Source: Granulicella sibirica
Lineage (GTDB): Bacteria > Acidobacteriota > Terriglobia > Terriglobales > Acidobacteriaceae
DNA: 64,000 bases
NCBI RefSeq assembly: GCF_004115155.1
Contig: NZ_RDSM01000002.1
Span: 1,357,514 to 1,421,513, forward strand
Direction: 5' to 3'
The position numbers were made by a program, and so were the translations under genes. Position 1 is the stretch's first letter. The number at the start of each line of letters is the position of its first letter. This document shows, one piece after another, positions 46,236-55,907 of the stretch. Under the pieces are notes generated by a model that was not told the DNA's origin, made no database searches, and saw only the letters and a list, made by a program, of their open reading frames with translations.

Positions 46236-48944
46236 TTACCTCGTGTTTGTGAGACGAACTGGTTGATTCCGATGCAACTTGGTTAGAAAATTATGGAAGC
46301 GTGCGTTCGACCGCAGGGGATCCATCAATGGGTCTACCTCGACAAATAAGAGACTCATCTGACGTCGTGTGTATGCGCGTTCCAAATACTTCATCGCTTT
46401 GGAGGAGTCTCCAACAGCCGCAGCAAGGGAGGCAATTTGGAGATTCTGTTCGGAACCGGCCGTGATGGAGCTCTCTATCTGCCGCAGCACTCCGCGGGCT
46501 TTGTCACGGCGCCCTTGCTGGGCGTAGACCAGACCAAGTAACGCAATTCTGGAAGCTTGGGCATCTCCTGTTGCGGGAGGCAGGCTGTACAGTAGCGCCA
46601 TCGCCTCTTTCGGCCTGCCTTCTGCAATGTAATCCAGCGCCATAATCTCTGCGGTGGCTTCATGCGTCGGCGCATGTTCACGAATCTGGTGCCCTTGCTC
46701 TAACGACGTTTGGAACTGCCGTGCGTAGTATGCGCCGGTGACTTCAAGCAGAGCGGTATCCAGCTTTTTAGGGAAGTTGCTGCTTGCATAGGCAAACTGC
46801 GCCCGTGCCTCGGCGAAGCGGCCCTCTGCTGTAAGCAGCAGAGTAGCGTACAACATGTGGCCGCGCAGGTAAGTGGGATCTAACTCGAGAGCGCGCTTGA
46901 AGTTCTCTTCTGCTGCATCCCACTCGTAATCACGTAGCAGTTCAATCTGCGCAAGCGAGCAGTATGCCGGCGCGGAGTTGCTGTTTACCTGCAAGGCGCG
47001 TCGTGCGGCCTTCTCAGCGTTTGCCAGCAACGTGAGCGGTGCCTCCGGCCGGTTAAAGTTGCTCGCCATTTTGATATAGACATCTGCCTGAGCGGCATAG
47101 GCAGCCGCCGATTGCGGGTCGGCATCAATAGTCTGTTGGAAAGCCACAATTGCCTTCTCGAAACCTGCTCGTGTGTGTTCCGCGAGCGCCTCCTGGCCTC
47201 TGTCGTACATAGCCTTCGCCGCCGGCGGCATTACATGCACTGCGGCTGCAGTCGATCCCGCTCCCCCATGGGACCGCAGCCGGAATGCCACTTCCTCGGC
47301 GATGTCCTGCTGCAGCGTTCCGAGTTCCGCTTGCGCGCGATGGTAGTTTCGGCTCCATAACTGCGCACCGGTCTGCGTGTCGATCAACTCTACCTTCTCA
47401 ACGAATCCATCTGCTACCCGTTCCAAAGAACCTTGAAGCAGTGTGTCAACCCTTAGCCTTCGTCCTGTTTCTGCAAAGTGCGCCGCAGTGTCTGAATTCA
47501 AGATCAGGCTCTGCGACGGTACCCGCAGGCCGTTTACTTGTGCAAGTTCACTAGTCAGGTCCGCTACAACAACATTGCTCACGCTTTGCGACGCAGTATC
47601 GCCTGGGATGTTCGCGAACGCCAACACCGCTACCGACGGTTTTCGGCCAACGTTGGCCGTGCCGAGCGTCCAAGTCCGCCCTACTGTTGCGGCCACGGCC
47701 AACAGTGCCATCATGGAAGCGACCAGCATCCAAAACCGCCCGCGTCGCCAGCCAGTCCATTCGGTAGAGGGACTGTAGCGCTCTTCGCGCGCCTCTAGAA
47801 GCTGTAAGACCTGAGAGGCGTCATTAAAACGCTTCTCAGGCTCTTTCTGCAGGCATCCCGTGAGCAGCGCCCTCCACATTGAATGTGCATTCGCTTCCGC
47901 CTTACACGCCGCCAAGCCAGAGCGCGCTTGGAGCCACAAGTCTATTTGACAAGCCAGGTCCTGATGCCGCGACGGAAGTTCCCCCGTAAGTGCCTCGAAC
48001 AGCAAAAGGCCGAGCGAATAAAGATCGCTGGCAGGGGTGCAGGCGCCGCATCCCTGTTGCTCAGGTGCCATGTAGCGCGGAGTTCCCGCCCTGGCCGTGG
48101 CCGTGAACTGCAGTGTTCGCTCCGGCGCTCGCCTTGCGACAAGATCCCCATCGTCCGTCTGTTGGATGAGCCTAGCGATTCCGAAGTCGGTCACAACGGC
48201 GCGCGGTCCGAAGTTACCTATTGTTAGAAATACATTCGCTGGCTTGAGATCGCAATGAATGATGCCGGCTTGGTGAGCCGCCTGCAGAGCATCGGCAAGT
48301 TGCTTCGCCATCACCCTCACATCATCTAACTCCAGCGACTCGCTGAGGCGCAGTCGTTCCGCTAGAGTCTGGCCACGTAGCAACTCCATGGTGAGAAATG
48401 TGATCGTGTGCGGAACATTGCCTCGCATTGTAGTGTGGCGTTCTATGTCAAACGTTCGGCAGACGTTCGGATGGGTCACCTTGCGAGTCGCGAAGACCTC
48501 TCGCTTGAAGCGCTCCAGGGTTCCAGGAATGCCGACGATATCCCCGCGAATCGTTTTTATAGCCACGCTTTCCTTCAACTCGAGGTCCAGCGCCTCATAC
48601 ACTTGCCCCATACCGCCTTCGCCGAGCAGGGACAGGATTTCGAAGCGTCCGCACAACACCTCGTGCGGCATGAATGCTTCTTCCGGGGAGCCGAAGATGT
48701 CAAGGTCGCTGGTGCTCGAAAGTGGCTCTTCTAGGAAATGGCCCGCTTTTCGGTCCGCGAGCAACAGCTGCAGGACCTCCTCAGCCATCGCCGAGTCGCC
48801 ACCGCAGGCTTCGGCGAGCAGCATCTGCCAGGAGTCTTCTTCCTCCAGGATCGCCACCTGAAATATGCCTTTTATTTCTTCCCAGCGGTTGAACGCCATG
48901 GCGAGAATATGTAGTAGGGGGCCCGTAAGGATTGCGGACAGCAT
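46236..48944 (-). CDS. Membrane Ser/Thr protein kinase with TolB-like and TPR regions
   Basis: 902 residues from the ATG at 48944 (AGGAAGCAGGA upstream); an ATG at 48899 is possible. The kinase domain has the glycine loop GEGGMGQVYEA (~108), Lys130 in VAIK, HCDLKPAN (~230, HCD replacing HRD), TDFGIA (~262) and GTPRYMAPEQ. A transmembrane helix follows (~413-431, FWMLVASMMALLAVAATVG). The outer part has a TolB/FlgO-like region (PSVAVLAFANIPGDT, VDTLLQGSLERV, QLWSRNYHRAQAELG) and TPR repeats (AEENFKRALELDPTYLRGHM). It is the first gene of the operon and would couple an external signal to the YcaO/TfuA output. Confidence 0.9.
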   Translation of the reverse strand: MLSAILTGPLLHILAMAFNRWEEIKGIFQVAILEEEDSWQMLLAEACGGDSAMAEEVLQLLLADRKAGHFLEEPLSSTSDLDIFGSPEEAFMPHEVLCGRFEILSLLGEGGMGQVYEALDLELKESVAIKTIRGDIVGIPGTLERFKREVFATRKVTHPNVCRTFDIERHTTMRGNVPHTITFLTMELLRGQTLAERLRLSESLELDDVRVMAKQLADALQAAHQAGIIHCDLKPANVFLTIGNFGPRAVVTDFGIARLIQQTDDGDLVARRAPERTLQFTATARAGTPRYMAPEQQGCGACTPASDLYSLGLLLFEALTGELPSRHQDLACQIDLWLQARSGLAACKAEANAHSMWRALLTGCLQKEPEKRFNDASQVLQLLEAREERYSPSTEWTGWRRGRFWMLVASMMALLAVAATVGRTWTLGTANVGRKPSVAVLAFANIPGDTASQSVSNVVVADLTSELAQVNGLRVPSQSLILNSDTAAHFAETGRRLRVDTLLQGSLERVADGFVEKVELIDTQTGAQLWSRNYHRAQAELGTLQQDIAEEVAFRLRSHGGAGSTAAAVHVMPPAAKAMYDRGQEALAEHTRAGFEKAIVAFQQTIDADPQSAAAYAAQADVYIKMASNFNRPEAPLTLLANAEKAARRALQVNSNSAPAYCSLAQIELLRDYEWDAAEENFKRALELDPTYLRGHMLYATLLLTAEGRFAEARAQFAYASSNFPKKLDTALLEVTGAYYARQFQTSLEQGHQIREHAPTHEATAEIMALDYIAEGRPKEAMALLYSLPPATGDAQASRIALLGLVYAQQGRRDKARGVLRQIESSITAGSEQNLQIASLAAAVGDSSKAMKYLERAYTRRQMSLLFVEVDPLMDPLRSNARFHNFLTKLHRNQPVRLTNTR

Positions 48945-49034
48945 TATCCTGCTTCCTGGGCCGCATCTAAAAATTCAGCTTTGAATCGATGATTTTTACC
49001 GCTTCACAAAATAATCTTGGGGTAATAAAAGAAT

Positions 49035-49793
49035 ATGCAATCCTCTACGTTCAGGTATTCCGGCTTTCACCCGGTCGACGATCCGCTGCACTACACCTTC
49101 AACGTGAACGACGAGTTTTCGCTCCAAAGCGTCGGCGGGACGATCAGGATCAAACCTCCGCTGAGTGACCTGCTTGCCAATGGAACCAAGGTGGCACGAT
49201 GGGCGGACACTGAGAGAAGCTACGTCACCGGCTTCCATCCGGATACAGACTGCAGAGGTTATTTCACTTCGTCAAGCTATCAAGCGAATAACAACTGTTA
49301 TAACTACGCCTGCAACATCGCGACGAACTCCTTCGCTCATCCGGGAAGAAAGCACGACGCGAATTTGCGCGGCCCCTCTGGCCATATCGAGGAAGACTTT
49401 TTGCTTAAAGCCGCTATGGCTGATGGTCTCCAGCTTATCGGAGACGCTACGATGCCGCTTGCCGCAGCACTTCAAAATGCGTCTTCCTTCAATCTGGATA
49501 AAGGGCATCTCGTCGCGGTCTTCATCTCGGTCCCTAAACCTCAGATTCATTGGCAAGGTGATTTTCATTTCGTCCGCTGCGACGCAAAGGACGGCAGCAG
49601 TTGGTCACAGAAGAGCGGCCAGGATCAACCTGCGAACTTCGACTTTCAAGGAAAACCGCTTTCTGATCCTTCCAAGGGCGTATGGATGATTAACCAAGGT
49701 CCCACCAAACCTGATGGTAAAAGCGCTTTCAAGTCCGAATACAATTTTGCTGCTTGGATGTTTGTGCCCACGGATAACATCGACATTATTTGA
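49035..49793 (+). CDS. Papain/NlpC-like putative cysteine peptidase or amidase
   Basis: 252 residues from the ATG at 49035. A possible catalytic Cys lies in NNNCYNYACNIATNSFAHPG, and a possible His in WQGDFHFVRCDAKDGSSWSQ, followed by KSGQDQPANFDFQGKPLSDP. This Cys...DxHF arrangement recurs in a poorly characterised family that looks papain-like. No signal peptide. It is divergent from the kinase gene with a 90-bp gap and leads a plus-strand gene run. The assignment is tentative. Confidence 0.6.
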   Translation: MQSSTFRYSGFHPVDDPLHYTFNVNDEFSLQSVGGTIRIKPPLSDLLANGTKVARWADTERSYVTGFHPDTDCRGYFTSSSYQANNNCYNYACNIATNSFAHPGRKHDANLRGPSGHIEEDFLLKAAMADGLQLIGDATMPLAAALQNASSFNLDKGHLVAVFISVPKPQIHWQGDFHFVRCDAKDGSSWSQKSGQDQPANFDFQGKPLSDPSKGVWMINQGPTKPDGKSAFKSEYNFAAWMFVPTDNIDII

Positions 49794-50201
49794 TCCGGAA
49801 GCAGCACCGATCAGAGGGAAGAATCAAATGGCCTGAACAGCCATCAGCCGCAGCAGCGGCCAAGATGATTAGCATAGTGGTTTGGAACTGCTCTTTAGAC
49901 GTATTAGGAGTAGCTTCTCTAACACAATGGGGCCAACAGCCTGGGAAAGATTACGGAATGTGGACTGCCTCGAGCATCTGCTCTTTCGACGAACGTGCCG
50001 CGAATTGCGCAAGCTTCAGGGACCATTGCTCGTTGAGTGCGCGTACCTTCGAAATTACCGGAAAGTTGGTTTAAACTTTTCGCATCACCCCGCGTCGTCA
50101 ACAAGCACATGCACCAATATGAGCCTGTGTCTGTATCGTTTTTTCCCCAAGCCCTATTCTCGAAGAGTAAGTTATGGTCTTTGGAGCGCGTAGAAGAATC
50201 T
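49794..50201. other. Gap in the plus-strand gene run
   Basis: About 400 bp. Several overlapping open frames exist (for example GPTAWERLRNVDCLEHLLFR near 49930), but none has both a ribosome site and recognisable similarity. It could hold a further decayed or small gene. Confidence 0.35.
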
Positions 50202-50690
50202 ATGGCCGAACTGCCTGATGGAAATGAGATTGCGAACCTGAGTATCCCCGGCCTATTGGGTGCGCTGTTGGTGTTTTTCGTGTTTCTTCCTCCGCATCCT
50301 ATCAACACCATTCCTATTCTCGATATACCGAAGGACGTCAACAAACCGCAACACGTCCAAGAACTTCCTACTTTTCACCACCAGGATCTACACGGCCAAC
50401 CCACCCAGGAGATGTCTCCAATTTTCAATTGGCTCATGGGCCGTAATGAGGGGGATGACAAGGAACCTTCACCGCTGGCCGGTAAGTCTCTGCGTCTCCT
50501 GCTCACTCCGGCGATGCTTCCGGTAAGCACAAAGGGCGGAGGCAAAGAAGTCCCATGTCAGGTCCAGGAATATATCAGCTCCAGGCGGAGCCACACTTCC
50601 CGCCATTTCACCCATGGGAGTCGCAGACTCTACAACTATATCTTGAAGAGCAGAAAGAGAGTCTCCAAGAATGCCTCGCGCTCGAGCTGA
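50202..50690 (+). CDS. Small membrane protein, unknown
   Basis: 162 residues from the ATG at 50202 (MAELPDGNEIANLSIPGLLG); the frame is open from a GTG at 50037. One hydrophobic segment (LLGALLVFFVFLPP) precedes a Pro/His-rich soluble part. The last ~45 codons overlap the next gene in another frame, so the true end may be earlier or a frameshift may be present. No family recognised. Confidence 0.4.
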   Translation: MAELPDGNEIANLSIPGLLGALLVFFVFLPPHPINTIPILDIPKDVNKPQHVQELPTFHHQDLHGQPTQEMSPIFNWLMGRNEGDDKEPSPLAGKSLRLLLTPAMLPVSTKGGGKEVPCQVQEYISSRRSHTSRHFTHGSRRLYNYILKSRKRVSKNASRSS

Positions 50691-51139
50691 GCGAAGAAGG
50701 CAGAGAGAAGAGCGAGAACGATGCGGATGAGCGCCAGATAACAGCATTGGAAAAGGCTCGCGACAGCGCTGGCGCACTGGCGGCGCAGTTTGAGGATTTT
50801 CGCAGCCCCACGGTCGCTATTCCGAATGCTCGAATTGTAGCGATCAATAGTCAGATTCATGGCCTCCGCAATCGGGTTGAAGCGCGCGAAAAACGCGCTC
50901 GTATACGCGATTATGAAGTTGCGGAGTTGAAGCGATTCAGCGGTTGGCTCGACCTGCGGTTGGCGGACCCTGACCGTCTGCGCCCGGAGCAGTCTCTGGG
51001 GGACTATCTGAAGGCGCTTTCCGATCACGTCACCGGTTTCCTGGCTTTGGTCGCGGGAATCGGGACAATCTTCAAAGTTCTCATCAGCCCGGCGGGATCC
51101 AAGCTGATCTATAAGCTCCTCTTCAAGGAGGAGATGTGA
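50555..51139 (+). CDS. Coiled-coil protein with C-terminal membrane segment, unknown
   Basis: 194 residues. Residues ~25-135 are a charged coiled coil (LQLYLEEQKESLQECLALEL, later NSQIHGLRNRVEAREKRARI), then GWLDLRLADPDRLRPEQSLG and a hydrophobic end (HVTGFLALVAGIGTIFKVLI). Its stop overlaps the next gene's GTG (ATGTGA), so the two are translationally coupled. No family recognised. Confidence 0.65.
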   Translation: MSGPGIYQLQAEPHFPPFHPWESQTLQLYLEEQKESLQECLALELSEEGREKSENDADERQITALEKARDSAGALAAQFEDFRSPTVAIPNARIVAINSQIHGLRNRVEAREKRARIRDYEVAELKRFSGWLDLRLADPDRLRPEQSLGDYLKALSDHVTGFLALVAGIGTIFKVLISPAGSKLIYKLLFKEEM

Positions 51140-52305
51140 ACAAGGCACGCATCTTCGGGATGCTCGCCGGCGTCGTGATGCTCGCTGCCGTTGGTGTCGG
51201 ACAGCAGAAGTCGCAACTGCAGTCAGCGTCACCAACCGTCCCTGAGCAGCAGCTGGGTAAACCCATCGCCAGCGAGTCAGATAAACATGTGGCCAGCAAG
51301 CCAGACTCGCCCCTTGACGAGAGACGTGTAGACTCTCCCAAAGTTCCTGAGCTTCCGACATCCGAACGAAAGTTGGTGAGTCCGAAGCCCGAACAAAGCG
51401 GACCCGAGAGATCACTTCCCCCACTTGTGCTTCCGCATGCGGAAAACACTGTTCCTCCTCGCGACCCCGATCCTCAACCTAGAGAACTAGCTGCGAGCAA
51501 AGTTAGCTATGCAGGATCTCCCAAGCCCGCAATGCCATTTGTGATCTCTGGCGTCGTGGGGTCATTTGCGGGTTTCATGCTTTCGCTTCCCGCGCTGTGG
51601 TGGCTGAACGCAAAAATCTTGAGCAAGCGCCCGCATGCGGACCCTTTAACCCTTCCAGCGATGGTTTGGCGATGGTTGACCACGAATCCTATCAGGCTCG
51701 TCGTGCGATTCCTCGGTCGGAAAGGAGCAGAAGAGACGCAACCCTCCGAGAAATCTCCTTCAATGGAGGATGAGCAGCCCAAGAAGCAAGAGCAGAAAAA
51801 AGAAAACGAGACGGATATGCTCGGGGATTCCGACTACGCGCTCAGTAAGGGATACATTACCGCAGAGGAACTCAGGAGGCTCCGCAGTTCGTCCGTTGCC
51901 ATAAGCGAAATGTCTTTTGCACTAGGCGTGATTGGAGTGATTACGGCTATCTCATTTGGCATCAACGGTTGGGCCAGAGGTCGATCAATCTTCGTTATGG
52001 ACGCTTGCGTGGTCTTTAGCTTCACTCTGTTGGGAACCGAGCGCTACCACAAGTATCGCTCCGCCTATAAGACACTGGTTTTGTTGCGATTCCGGGAGAA
52101 GGCCGAGGGAGATACCGGCAATTCGGGCGGTACACCCGCTCCGACAACACCAGTTACTGAGCCTGGCCCGCCAGGCGGCATGGAGGCTTCGGTAAGAGAC
52201 GAGGATCTGCAGATTGACGATCCGAAGAGCATGGAAGAGCTACAGGATTACCTGCGGAAGATACGCCGGGACGAGCGGGGCAAAACCCGAAAGGAGACGC
52301 TTTGA
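51136..52305 (+). CDS. Multi-spanning membrane protein, unknown
   Basis: 389 residues from a GTG with AAGGAGGAG upstream. A signal-like N-terminus (IFGMLAGVVMLAAVGVG) is followed by a ~100-residue Pro/Ser-rich linker. Hydrophobic helices occur at ~133-155 (FVISGVVGSFAGFMLSLPAL) and in the C-terminal half (FALGVIGVITAISFGIN; SIFVMDACVVFSFTLLG). A charged cytoplasmic stretch (PKKQEQKKENETDMLGD) lies between. It overlaps both neighbours by a few bases, marking a tight operon. No family recognised. Confidence 0.7.
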   Translation: MNKARIFGMLAGVVMLAAVGVGQQKSQLQSASPTVPEQQLGKPIASESDKHVASKPDSPLDERRVDSPKVPELPTSERKLVSPKPEQSGPERSLPPLVLPHAENTVPPRDPDPQPRELAASKVSYAGSPKPAMPFVISGVVGSFAGFMLSLPALWWLNAKILSKRPHADPLTLPAMVWRWLTTNPIRLVVRFLGRKGAEETQPSEKSPSMEDEQPKKQEQKKENETDMLGDSDYALSKGYITAEELRRLRSSSVAISEMSFALGVIGVITAISFGINGWARGRSIFVMDACVVFSFTLLGTERYHKYRSAYKTLVLLRFREKAEGDTGNSGGTPAPTTPVTEPGPPGGMEASVRDEDLQIDDPKSMEELQDYLRKIRRDERGKTRKETL

Positions 52306-53742
52306 TGATTCGCCCCCGATTGATAGTGTTGCTCCTGACGCTGCATGCGCTGTGTCACGTTGCCGCCCCATGGACAAGGAAAGGCGTTGGTGCTTTACGA
52401 CTCTCGGGAGCAGATGACATGCATTGCAACGGTCGGGACCAACAACTGCGCCACCAAAGGCTCACCCCTTCTGACGCTAACGTTAGATGAACCGATCACA
52501 CTGCGCGTGATGAACGGTCAGTGGCTGACCCGCTACATCCTACACTGGGGTTCAGAGGGGTCCTCCAGTGCGCTCTTTCCAATCGTTGCAGGCGGCCCAG
52601 TTCAGATGCTCGCTCTCGAATCGTCTGCAGCCGAGACCGCAAAGCCGTCTCTTACTCCGCGGGCGACCAAGTGGACGGCAAATGCGATCCTTGGCTCTGT
52701 GCTCGACCCCGGGGCAAGCGCTACGCCAGAATTGGATATTGAACGCCAATTTCAGGAACTTACCGCGCATCGAGATCAATTGCAGTCTGAGGTCGAAGCC
52801 TTCAACGATATCTATGGCAAAGTTGTCACCCAAACGGGTGTCCCATGCAATGCCATCGTGACGCGTAGTGGCTTCCAACTGGCGAACTGTCTGACTGCGG
52901 CGTATGGTGCGATGGGCTCCCCAGCTAGCCGGCAGGAATTTCTCACCATCAACCAGGAATGGCGCCACCACTTCGAGGATGTGCAGTCGTTTGCTAGGGA
53001 GTTCAACGCGAACCGCATTGGGGCACGCACGATTGATCTTGAATCCGCCATCGGGCTCTACATAGAAGAGGCGGAAGCCTTCAAAGCCAATGTGCGGGCG
53101 TGCATGGATGCATATTCCCTTGCAATGGATATTCGCAGCAACGGGCAAAATTCTGTTGCGGCCCTGGCAGCGAGAATGCAGATTCGGGCGTCGTTAGCCG
53201 CGGCAGCCGGCACATCTGCATCGGTGCCATCAAGCCTTCTCGAACGCGAACTGCTGGCCGACGCCGAGATCAAGGCGCTAAATCAAACTGGCAGCCTGCC
53301 CTACAAGCACCTGACAGGTTTGAACAATTTCTGCATTAACAACCCACTTCCTTCGACCTACTTCGCCAGCGATCTTGGCCAGTTGCGAGAAAAGGAAAGA
53401 TTCCTTTCGTCGCTGGTGAAATCGATTAACGATATCCAAGCCCTGGACATCTTGAAGCTGAATGCTATGTACGAATCAACGAATATCTCCCCCATCGACA
53501 CGTTTTACAACACCAACTCTGGGGGAAAACAAGCGTCAATCTCCTACTCCATCGGTATCGTTCGTCAATTCACTCCGTACGTTATGGTTGGAGCCGTGCT
53601 CGCCGACAGCGGCCAGAGAACTTCGGGCTCATCGACGAACGAAGAGATTGTAGCCAGCGGAGCGTTTATGGTCGCCCCAGGTGCCTCATCTCCCGCGCCC
53701 CGCAAACATATCCTAAGTAGTCAATTCCTTCGCATATTTTGA
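52302..53742 (+). pseudogene. Secreted protein gene of unknown family, frameshifted after its signal peptide
   Basis: The ATG at 52302 overlaps the previous stop (ATGA) and encodes a signal peptide (MIRPRLIVLLLTLHALCHVA). The long downstream frame (ALVLYDSREQMTCIATVGTN onward to 53742) is shifted relative to it around 52360-52385. The mature part has a helical middle (RQFQELTAHRDQLQSEVEAF) and a beta-strand end (ISYSIGIVRQFTPYVMVGAV). It is either a real frameshift or a base error; without it, the gene would be ~480 codons. Confidence 0.65.
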
Positions 53743-53953
53743 TAGGATTTCGCCGGAAGAAGAGGTGAGTCGAGCCTGAACAGTCAAACCAAATTGGCCT
53801 GCGCAGGCCGAACCTTGTTTGCTACTTGGCTTACCACCAACCTTTGACTGCTGCAAACAGTCACTATGGAGTGACCGGCGCGATGCGCTGACCGTGGGTT
53901 AGGCTGTGTTCGCATGGAACACAGTTCAGAGCCACAAGCGGAAGGAGCCGGTC

Positions 53954-55081
53954 ATGAAGGAGAAGTTACGATTTCTGGGCATGGATGTCCATGCCGAAAC
54001 GATTGCCGCAGCGATAGCCGAACCGGATGGCGAGGTGCGAAGTCTTGGCACGATTCCTAATCGGATGGAGTCGGTACGCAAGCTGATCAAAAAGCTTGGC
54101 CCTGTGGAGAAGCTGCGGGTCTGCTATGAAGCCGGGCCGACTGGATACGTTCTTTACTGGCAGTTGGCTGAGCTCGGTGTGCAGTGCGAGGTGATCGCCC
54201 CGTCGCTCGTTCCGGTGAAGGCCGGCGACCGTGTGAAGACCGACCGGCGTGACGCCGAGAAGCTGGCACGGAGTTATCGATCGGGCGATCTGACGGCGGT
54301 CTGGGTTCCGGACGAGGGTTCCGAGGCGCTGCGCGATCTGGTGCGTACGCGTGAAGCGGCCAAGCAGGATGAGCTTCGAGCGCGTCATCGGCTGGGCAAG
54401 TTTCTACTGCGTTCCGGTCATCGTCCGCCAACCGGAGTGCGAGCCTGGACTCATCTCCATCTGATCTGGGTCTCGCAGATACGCTTTACCCAGCCGGCTC
54501 AAGAGTCAACGCGGCTCGATTATTTGCACGAAGTCGAGCACATGCGAGAACGGGTCCTGCGACTCGAGCAGGCTATCGTGGAAGCGGTGAAGCTGGCATC
54601 GCCCGCCTTGCAGGAAGTCATCACGGATCTGCAGGCACTGCGTGGCATCGCACATATCTCGGCGGTGACGATCGCAGCTGAGTTAGGCCAGGTCGCTCGC
54701 TTTGCAGGTGCTCGAGAGCTGATGGGTTATTGCGGTGCCGTGCCGAGCGAGAACTCTAGTGGCAAGCGGAGTCGACGAGGCAGTATCACGAAGACGGGCA
54801 ACGCTCACCTAAGACGGATCGTCATCGAAGCGGCATGGAGTTATCAACGCCCTCCTGCCATCTGGGCTGGGTTGCGAAAACGACAGCAGAGCGCGTCGGA
54901 AGCGGCTAATGAGATCGCATGGAAGGCACAACACCGACTGCATAAGCGATACGTGAGACTGGCGGCCGCGGGTAAAGACAAGAGGAAGATCGTTACCGCA
55001 GTAGGCCGAGAACTGCTGGGCTTTATCTGGGCCATTGGGACTAAGGCGGAAGCGGCTGCAGGGCAACGAATAGCAGCTTGA
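53954..55081 (+). mobile_element. IS110-family transposase (second insertion sequence)
   Basis: 375 residues from the ATG at 53954 (AAGGAG upstream). DEDD N-terminus LRFLGMDVHAETIAAAIAEP, YEAGPTGYVLYWQLAELG and VKTDRRDAEKLARSYRSGDL. The transposase_20 part has LQALRGIAHISAVTIAAELG, LMGYCGAVPSENSSGKRSRR and GSITKTGNAHLRRIVIEAAW. It is a different IS110 lineage from the copy at 22 kb. Ends were not determined. Confidence 0.93.
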
Positions 55082-55591
55082 GAACAAAGCAAGAACCTCC
55101 CTGAGAACAAGAAACGAAAGCGAACTCACTGGCGAACATCGTCGTCCAAATCGAGAACAGAGCCAGCAGTAGATGGGGTAAGCACGAGGGAGAATCCTCG
55201 TTTGGCCTATGCGACAGGCTCAGCCGGACTCGCGACAACAGTCAGAGGCAGCTCCCGACGGATCAAGATTATGCGGTTCCGACCCGCGAATATCAGACTG
55301 ATCAATCGTCGCTAAAAACTGCCCCGACTGCTGCTCGCTCTGTCCTCGAACAACGACGAAACCAGCCACAACAACCCCAATATTGCGCCGAGTTGACACG
55401 GTCACTCCATATCAGGCCAATGCACTCAGCGATAGGCAGCTCAGACGCACGCTTTCTGAAATCCTCAGTCTCTACGGCAAAGGCCCATCTCTGTAGCTGC
55501 GACGTTAGCGGCTCTCGACCTGCGCAAGAAGAAAATCATCGATGAATGGAGGAATATGCTTGTTTTGAGCATCAGGCGTATGCGTCGCAGT
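55082..55591. other. Gap behind IS110, no gene seen
   Basis: 510 bp without a supportable gene. It may include the right end of the IS110 element. No terminal repeat could be assigned by eye. Confidence 0.35.
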
Positions 55592-55872
55592 TCAAGACGA
55601 TTGAAGAGTGGCCAAGAAATGCATCAGATCGTTTTCTTTGACCCAATCGCCCTTCCCATGTACAAAATTCAGCTTGTCGAGCTGCTTTCCAAATCGCTCT
55701 GGGGCAGAGACAGGTAGTGCCCAATCGATCCAAATCCAGCCTGACCCATATAAGCTGCGAGCGCAGGCAGCGGTCGATTGAGTCCCACTCCAGCTTCAAT
55801 CCAAGCAGTGATCCGGTGAACAGCAAAGATGACTTGGAGATCATCGAGCCGAGGCTGATATACGCCTGATGC
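55592..55872 (-). pseudogene. Decayed tyrosine recombinase C-terminus
   Basis: The minus strand reads PRLDDLQVIFAVHRITAWIE, GVGLNRPLPALAAYMGQAGF and, after a frameshift, ERFGKQLDKLNFVHGKGDW and DLMHFLATLQSS before a TGA (55592-55594). This parallels the end of the recombinase at 57155-58126 (FAVHRITEWLREGSNMNRML, LMQFLATL). It lies head-to-head with the next intact recombinase gene. Confidence 0.75.
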
Positions 55873-55907
55873 CTAGTCCATTTCGCGGCGAGTTTCGTCG
55901 AAACCTG

